From positions 1-64,000 of the forward strand of contig CAJMRY010000006.1 of assembly GCA_905215935.1 (NCBI GenBank): a DNA stretch of 64,000 bases, read 5' to 3'. The notes beneath the pieces are model-generated. The model saw only the letters and a program-made list of their open reading frames with translations. It searched no databases and was not told the origin of the DNA. Below, one piece after another: positions 59,602 through 64,000 of the stretch. Origin of the DNA: an uncultured bacterium. Lineage in GTDB: Bacteria > Bacillota > Clostridia > TANB77 > CAG-508. The translations under genes were made by a program, and so were the position numbers. The first letter of the stretch is position 1, and the number at the start of each line of letters is the position of its first letter.

Positions 59602-60135
59602 ATGGGATTAATTTGTGTACTTAAAGATAAGGATATAGGACAAGAACCAATAGAAATGAATGAGAACCCAGAGTTGAGATTAGGCTCTAGAGGGATAGTA
59701 ATAAGAGAAGATGGAAAAATTGCAATATTTAACAAAAGCAATAAAAATGAATACAAACTTCCAGGAGGAGGCATAGAGGGAGATGAATCTCCTGAAGAAG
59801 CCTTTAAAAGAGAGGTTTTAGAAGAAACTGGATGTGTGGTTGAAATTATAAAAAAGTTAGGAACAACAGAGGAATACAAAAGCCTAACTAATTTTAAACA
59901 AATATCTAATGTTTTTATTGGAAAAGTTATAGAAGATACGAAAAAATTAAATGTAACCGAAAAGAAAAAAAGTGAAGGGGCTAAATTAGTATGGGTAGAG
60001 CCACAGGAAGCTTTAGAGTTAATAACAAATTGCTATGATAAATTAGTTGCATCTGATTATGAATCTATATACCAAACTAAGTTTATAGTTTTAAGGGATA
60101 GGAAAATATTGGAATATTATTTAAAGAATTGCTAA
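59602..60135 (+). CDS. Nudix hydrolase
   Basis: 177 aa. Nudix box GGGIEGDESPEEAFKREVLE then ETGCVV. MGLICVLKDKDIG start. ATG 59602 is preferred because AGAGGTGG directly precedes it; an upstream GTG is part of that site. Residues about 40-140 form the Nudix domain. Confidence 0.85.
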   Translation: MGLICVLKDKDIGQEPIEMNENPELRLGSRGIVIREDGKIAIFNKSNKNEYKLPGGGIEGDESPEEAFKREVLEETGCVVEIIKKLGTTEEYKSLTNFKQISNVFIGKVIEDTKKLNVTEKKKSEGAKLVWVEPQEALELITNCYDKLVASDYESIYQTKFIVLRDRKILEYYLKNC

Positions 60136-60185
60136 TAAAGGAATTTTAGTTTTATATTTTGAGAATAGAAATATGGAGGGGAAAT

Positions 60186-60635
60186 ATGGAAGAACAAATA
60201 GATGTATTAGATGAAAATGGAATGAAAACTGGGGAGATAGTTACTAGAAAAGAAGTTCATGTACGAGGATTATGGCATAGAATAATAGTAGTTGCAATTA
60301 TAGATAAAAACGGTCATCTATTAATGCAACAGAGATCAATAAAAAAAGAAACAAATCCAGGTAAATGGGATGTATCAACAGCAGGACATGTATCTGCAGG
60401 ACAGAGTTCTAAAGAAGCAGCTATAAGGGAAGTGTCTGAAGAAGTTGGAATGAATGTTCAGGAAGATGAATTAGAATATATTTGTACATATAAAACTATA
60501 AATAAAATAAAAGAAGATTATATTGCAAATCATATTTATGATTTTTATATTGTGAAAAGAGAGAATATAGAAATGAGTAATATTAAGATGCAAGAAAGTG
60601 AAGTAGATCAAGTAAAGTTATGTAATCTTGATTAA
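60186..60635 (+). CDS. Idi/YfcD-type Nudix hydrolase with a premature stop
   Basis: 149 aa. EQIDVLDENGMKTGEIVTRK and EVHVRGLWHRI are typical of the YfcD/isopentenyl-isomerase-like group, and the Nudix box is AGHVSAGQSSKEAAIREVSE then EVGMNV. The frame ends at TAA 60633-60635, but it stays open in the same frame for 25 more codons (60636-60710, VEEMLDNKQVV and following) to TAG 60711-60713, as expected for the family C-terminus. A single G-to-T change of GAA would produce this TAA. ATG 60186 follows ATGGAGGGGAAAT. Confidence 0.8.
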   Translation: MEEQIDVLDENGMKTGEIVTRKEVHVRGLWHRIIVVAIIDKNGHLLMQQRSIKKETNPGKWDVSTAGHVSAGQSSKEAAIREVSEEVGMNVQEDELEYICTYKTINKIKEDYIANHIYDFYIVKRENIEMSNIKMQESEVDQVKLCNLD

Positions 60636-60732
60636 GTAGAAGAAATGTTGGATAATAAACAAGTAGTAAAAAGAGATGAAGTTTATAGGGAATTAATTAA
60701 ATATTTAAAGTAGGGGAGTTGTTGAGAATAGT

Positions 60733-60975
60733 ATGGAAGAAAGTAGAATTGTAAAAGAAGGACAAGTATATAAACATTTTAAAGGAACAATGCATAGAAT
60801 TATCTGTATTGCGAAACATTCAGAGACAAAAGAGGATATGGTGGTTTATACTCATGATGATGATAATGAAGTTTGGGCAAGACCACTAGATATGTTTTTG
60901 TCGGAAGTAGATCATGAGAAATATCCTGAGATAAAGCAGAGATATCGTTTTGAATTACAGGAGGATGTTAGATAG
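60733..60975 (+). CDS. DUF1653 protein
   Basis: 80 aa. EGQVYKHFKGTMHRIICIAK, MVVYTHDDDNEVWARPLDMF and FLSEVDHEKYPEIKQRYRFE match the short DUF1653 family, often found next to or fused with Nudix domains. Biochemical role not established. Start ATG after AGGGGAGTTGTTGAGAATAGT. Confidence 0.85.
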   Translation: MEESRIVKEGQVYKHFKGTMHRIICIAKHSETKEDMVVYTHDDDNEVWARPLDMFLSEVDHEKYPEIKQRYRFELQEDVR

Positions 60976-61045
60976 GGGAAGCGTAGAATTTTGGGAAAAT
61001 GCTATGAAATGTGATATGAGAAGTTTGAGTTTTATAGAATAAGAA

Positions 61046-61074
61046 ATAGCCTAGAGATTTAGATCTAGGCTATT
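61046..61074 (+). terminator. hairpin after DUF1653 gene
   Basis: AATAGCCTAGA pairs with TCTAGGCTATT around GATTTAGA. No long T run follows, so termination strength is uncertain. Confidence 0.55.
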
Positions 61075-61200
61075 AAAGTGCTTTTAGGTGTTGATATTTG
61101 TTTAGATCGAGAAAGTTAAATGTTGATATATGTAATAGAAAAAGACAATGATTGCAATTAAAGAGGAATTAGGAAATTAAATAAAGAAGGGAGAGAATAA

Positions 61201-61602
61201 ATGGAGTGCGAAAAATCATGTGGATGTATTATTATAGAAGATGAAAAAGTTTTATTGGTTAAGCAGACAAAAGGTCATTGGGGATTTCCAAAAGGGCATG
61301 TGGAGGCTGACGAAACAGAGGTGGAAACAGCAATTAGGGAAGTAAAAGAGGAAGCTAATGTAGATGTAGAGGTTGAAGGGAATAAAAGATATACAATGAG
61401 ATATGTTACAGATAAAGGAAATATGAAAGAGATTGTATATTTTGTTGCTAGAAAAGTTGGTGGAGAGATAAAAGAGCAAGAATGTGAAATAGATGGGATA
61501 GAATGGTTAGATTTTAGAGATGCTTTAGAAAGAATTACGTATGATAATTGTAGAGAATTGTTTAGGGAGGTTATAGATAATATTGGAGAAAGATGGAGTT
61601 AA
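61201..61602 (+). CDS. Nudix hydrolase, Ap4A-hydrolase-like
   Basis: 133 aa. CGCIIIEDEKVLLVKQTKGH and the box GHVEADETEVETAIREVKEE then ANVDVEV; the sequence WGFPKGHVE is typical of the bis(5'-nucleosyl)-tetraphosphatase-like subgroup. Start ATG after AAGGGAGAGAATAA. Confidence 0.87.
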   Translation: MECEKSCGCIIIEDEKVLLVKQTKGHWGFPKGHVEADETEVETAIREVKEEANVDVEVEGNKRYTMRYVTDKGNMKEIVYFVARKVGGEIKEQECEIDGIEWLDFRDALERITYDNCRELFREVIDNIGERWS

Positions 61603-61724
61603 ATGTTTTTTGATTAGACAAATATGACAAAATATGTTAAAAATTTCATATTTTATTGAGAAAAAGTAATGTTTATGATATAAAATTTATATGAGTTATG
61701 ATAATGGAAATGTAGGTGGATAAA

Positions 61725-62042
61725 ATGCAAGAGATAATGAAAGAGATAAAACAATTTAATGAAGAAAGAGAGTGGGACAAATTTCATTCTCCAGAGAATT
61801 TAGCTAAATCAATATCGATTGAAGCGGGAGAACTATTAGAATGTTTTCAATGGAATAGTGAAGAATATAATAAAGAAGAAGTTTGTGAGGAATTAGCAGA
61901 TGTTTTTACTTATTGCATTCAAATGGCTATGAAATTAGACGTTGATCCAAAGGAAATTATATTAAAAAAATTGGAAAAAACAGAAAAGAAATATCCAGTT
62001 GAGAAATCAAAAGGAGTAAGTACAAAGTATAATAAATTATAA
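61725..62042 (+). CDS. MazG-like (dCTPase/RS21-C6 type) pyrophosphohydrolase
   Basis: 105 aa. REWDKFHSPENLAKSISIEA, GELLECFQW (E-x-x-E) and EELADVFTYCIQMAMKL (E-x-x-D) are the motifs of RS21-C6-type pyrophosphohydrolases that clear modified dCTP. ATG 61725 follows GTAGGTGG. The last 28 codons are repeated, slightly diverged, at 63826-63906, after the next gene. Confidence 0.88.
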   Translation: MQEIMKEIKQFNEEREWDKFHSPENLAKSISIEAGELLECFQWNSEEYNKEEVCEELADVFTYCIQMAMKLDVDPKEIILKKLEKTEKKYPVEKSKGVSTKYNKL

Positions 62043-62061
62043 GAAAATTTAAGGGGTAATA

Positions 62062-63843
62062 ATGATGAATTCAAATTTGGAAGTTAAAGGATATGAGTTT
62101 AATACAGACACATTAGACAGTATTAATCCAAAATATATTAATTGGCCAGTAGTTTATTTAATAAATAATAATAATGAAATATATATTGGTGAAACATCAA
62201 ATATAAAAAGTAGAATGAAACAACATTTAGATAATCCAGATAGAAAATATTTGGAATTAATAAACATAATATTTGATAAGCAATTTAATAAATCTGCGAT
62301 ATTAGATATAGAACAAAATTTAATTCGTATGTTCTATGCTGATACCAGGTTTAATTCAGATAATGGCATATTAAATAAAAATAATGGACAATCTTCGAAA
62401 CATAATTATTATCAAAGAGAAATGTATTTAAATAAATTAGTGAATATATGGGAAAAACTTAAGCAGAAAAAGTTAGTTAATAAATCTTATAATAATATTA
62501 TAAATTCTGATATATATAAATATTCTCCGTTTATTTCATTAACTAATGAGCAAGAAGATATAATGTGTAAAATTATTAATAATATATTGGATTGTTTAGA
62601 GGGAAAAAGCACGAATGAAACTTCAATTATTACAGGTCTTGCAGGAACAGGTAAAACCATTTTGGCAATAAATTTAATATATAATATAGTTAATGCAAAT
62701 CTTATCAAGATTGATACTTTCAAAGAAGATAGTGAAGTAGAAAATTTATTGGAATTTGATAAAACTATGCATAGGCTAAGAAAATATATATTATACAATG
62801 AAAAAATAAAAATTGGATTTGTAGTTCCAATGCAGTCTTTAAGAAAGACTTTAAATGTTGTATTTAAATCAATAAATAGTAAAAAACTAAAAAATATTGT
62901 AATTGGACCAGGTGATGTTACTAAAGATAATTATGATGTAATTATATGTGATGAAACCCATAGGTTAGCACAATATAAAAATATTCAAAATATGGGATAT
63001 TTTAAGAAAATATGTAAAGAACTTCAAATTGATGAAAAAACATCTACACAACTTGATTGGATAAGTATGAAATCAAAATATAAAGTATTATTTTATGATG
63101 GAAATCAAACTATTAGAGGATCAGACATTTCAGCAGAAAAAATGAACGAGTTAATACAAAGAAATAGTGATAAATGTTACTCATTAACAACACAATTAAG
63201 GTGTAAATCGGGGGAACTATTTTTAGATAATATAGATAAATTATTTAAATGTACGTTAAAAGATAAAATAGAATCATCTAAAGATTTTGAAATAAAAGTA
63301 TTCAATGATCCTAATGAAATGATTGAAAAGATAAAGCAACTAGATAAAGAAATGGGATTATGTAGAAATGTTGCAGGAAATGATTGGGAGTGGAAATCGG
63401 AACGTAAGTCAAATGAAGAGATAAGAAAAAATGATTTATACGATTTTGATTTTGAAGGAAAGAAATATATATGGAATCGTACAAAAAAAGGTTGGATACT
63501 ATCAAATAATGCAGTAAATGAAATTGGATGTGTGCATACAGTACAGGGGTATGACTTAAACTATGTTGGAGTAATTATTGGTCCTGACTTAAGTTATAAT
63601 AAAGGGAAAAATAAGATTGAAGTTCATATTGATAAATTAAAAGATTTAAATGTAAAAAAAGGAACAGATGAAGAAACTGTAAAAAACTATATAATTAATA
63701 CATATAAGATTTTATTGGAACGAGGAATTAAAGGTTGTTATATTTACGCATGTGATGAAAGTATGCAGAGATATTTGGAGGAACATATAGAAAATTATAA
63801 TTCTAATAAAGAAGAAACTAAACAAGTAATATTAAAAAATTAG
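62062..63843 (+). CDS. GIY-YIG nuclease fused to DUF2075 helicase
   Basis: 593 aa. Residues 25-110 carry a GIY-YIG-like domain (VVYLINNNNEIYIGETSNIK, SRMKQHLDN), and residues 165-590 a Schlafen-group-3-like DUF2075 helicase: Walker A GLAGTGKTILAINL near residue 193, Walker B VIICDETHRLAQ, and HTVQGYDLNYVGVIIGPDL near the end. Such proteins are often found in defence islands; I infer a nuclease-helicase acting on foreign nucleic acid, but no role has been shown. Its last codons (ILKN) are part of the repeated mazG tail, so it was joined there by recombination. RBS TAAGGGGTAATA. Confidence 0.82.
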   Translation: MMNSNLEVKGYEFNTDTLDSINPKYINWPVVYLINNNNEIYIGETSNIKSRMKQHLDNPDRKYLELINIIFDKQFNKSAILDIEQNLIRMFYADTRFNSDNGILNKNNGQSSKHNYYQREMYLNKLVNIWEKLKQKKLVNKSYNNIINSDIYKYSPFISLTNEQEDIMCKIINNILDCLEGKSTNETSIITGLAGTGKTILAINLIYNIVNANLIKIDTFKEDSEVENLLEFDKTMHRLRKYILYNEKIKIGFVVPMQSLRKTLNVVFKSINSKKLKNIVIGPGDVTKDNYDVIICDETHRLAQYKNIQNMGYFKKICKELQIDEKTSTQLDWISMKSKYKVLFYDGNQTIRGSDISAEKMNELIQRNSDKCYSLTTQLRCKSGELFLDNIDKLFKCTLKDKIESSKDFEIKVFNDPNEMIEKIKQLDKEMGLCRNVAGNDWEWKSERKSNEEIRKNDLYDFDFEGKKYIWNRTKKGWILSNNAVNEIGCVHTVQGYDLNYVGVIIGPDLSYNKGKNKIEVHIDKLKDLNVKKGTDEETVKNYIINTYKILLERGIKGCYIYACDESMQRYLEEHIENYNSNKEETKQVILKN

Positions 63844-63906
63844 AAAAGACAAAGAAAAAATATCCAGTAGAAAAAGCTAAAGGAGTAAGCACAAAATATA
63901 ATTAAT
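63826..63906 (+). pseudogene. 3' fragment of a second mazG-like gene
   Basis: From 63831 the frame reads IKKLEKTKKKYPVEKAKGVS then TKYN and stop at 63905, against LEKTEKKYPVEKSKGVSTKY at the end of the intact mazG-like gene (61958-62042). It has no start and overlaps the 3' end of the helicase gene in another frame. The pair forms imperfect direct repeats of about 80 bases, 1.87 kb apart, around the helicase. Confidence 0.8.
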
Positions 63907-63938
63907 TATAGAAATAATAATTAATTGGAGGAATTATT

Positions 63939-64000
63939 ATGATAGTATATGAAGCAACAAAGCAGCTATTTGTAGAAGATGTTGTAAAAGATAAAATTGA
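63939..64000 (+). CDS. start of a second DUF2075-type gene (cut by window end)
   Basis: ATG after TTGGAGGAATTATT, encoding MIVYEATKQLFVEDVVKDKI, which matches the usual N-terminus of full-length DUF2075 proteins (MIVYxATKxxFxxDV). Only 20 residues are visible. It would make two DUF2075 genes side by side. Confidence 0.65.
   Translation, partial: MIVYEATKQLFVEDVVKDKI

Overview
The window is about 29% GC by eye, with AGA-dominated arginine codons, Gram-positive ribosome binding sites and clostridial gene order: rimP-nusA-ylxR-ylxQ-infB-rbfA-nrnA-truB, sepF-divIVA, a tRNA-His/tRNA-Gln pair, WhiA, DisA and MutS2. It points to a low-GC Clostridia-type Firmicute, perhaps one of the uncultured gut lineages. 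The exact lineage is a low-confidence guess.

The main result is a genome-wide-looking recoding signal. Seventeen otherwise intact genes, many of them essential housekeeping genes, are each broken by a +1 shift. All 24 breaks look the same: an in-frame CGG triplet whose C is the surplus base, directly followed by GGA, GGT or GGG, where the protein family has, or readily accepts, glycine. Skipping that C restores normal family length every time (RadA 455 aa, DisA 358, MutS2 788, FtsK 813, TruB 292, WhiA 306). No native-looking gene in the window uses in-frame CGG as arginine. The two genes that do (complement 12266-12967 and 56911-58095) have foreign codon usage. The simplest readings are a four-base glycine codon CGGN, or obligatory +1 frameshifting at an unassigned CGG. 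A systematic sequencing artefact must be excluded.

Layout. 1-3.6 kb: lysis end of a prophage, with a diversity-generating-retroelement type reverse transcriptase, XhlA-like protein, holin and GH25-LysM endolysin. A stand-alone MutS domain I protein and an XRE regulator lie on the other strand. 4.8-11.7 kb: mtaB, pheA, an aminotransferase, a short alaS, a HIT protein and a sortase. 11.9-13.7 kb: tRNA-His and tRNA-Gln, then three Cys-rich reverse-strand genes. 14-25 kb: mutL, miaA, an HlyD-like gene, sepF, divIVA, rsmD, ftsK and a coiled-coil protein. 25-36.5 kb: a beta-CASP metallohydrolase, a long-hairpin element, GH15, a MATE transporter, radA, disA, cyclophilin, a tyrosine phosphatase and a C69-type hydrolase. 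36.6-39.5 kb: mutS2 and a YgjV-like gene on the reverse strand. 39.6-51.3 kb: the rimP-infB-truB operon, a 6S RNA candidate, prmC, whiA and hemW.

51.4-64 kb is an accessory region rich in nucleotide-clearing enzymes: five Nudix proteins (one fused to ASCH), two MazG-like pyrophosphohydrolases and GNAT acetyltransferases. It ends in a GIY-YIG/DUF2075 helicase bracketed by direct repeats of a mazG 3' end, followed by the start of a second DUF2075 gene. Genes in this region carry no CGG shift sites.
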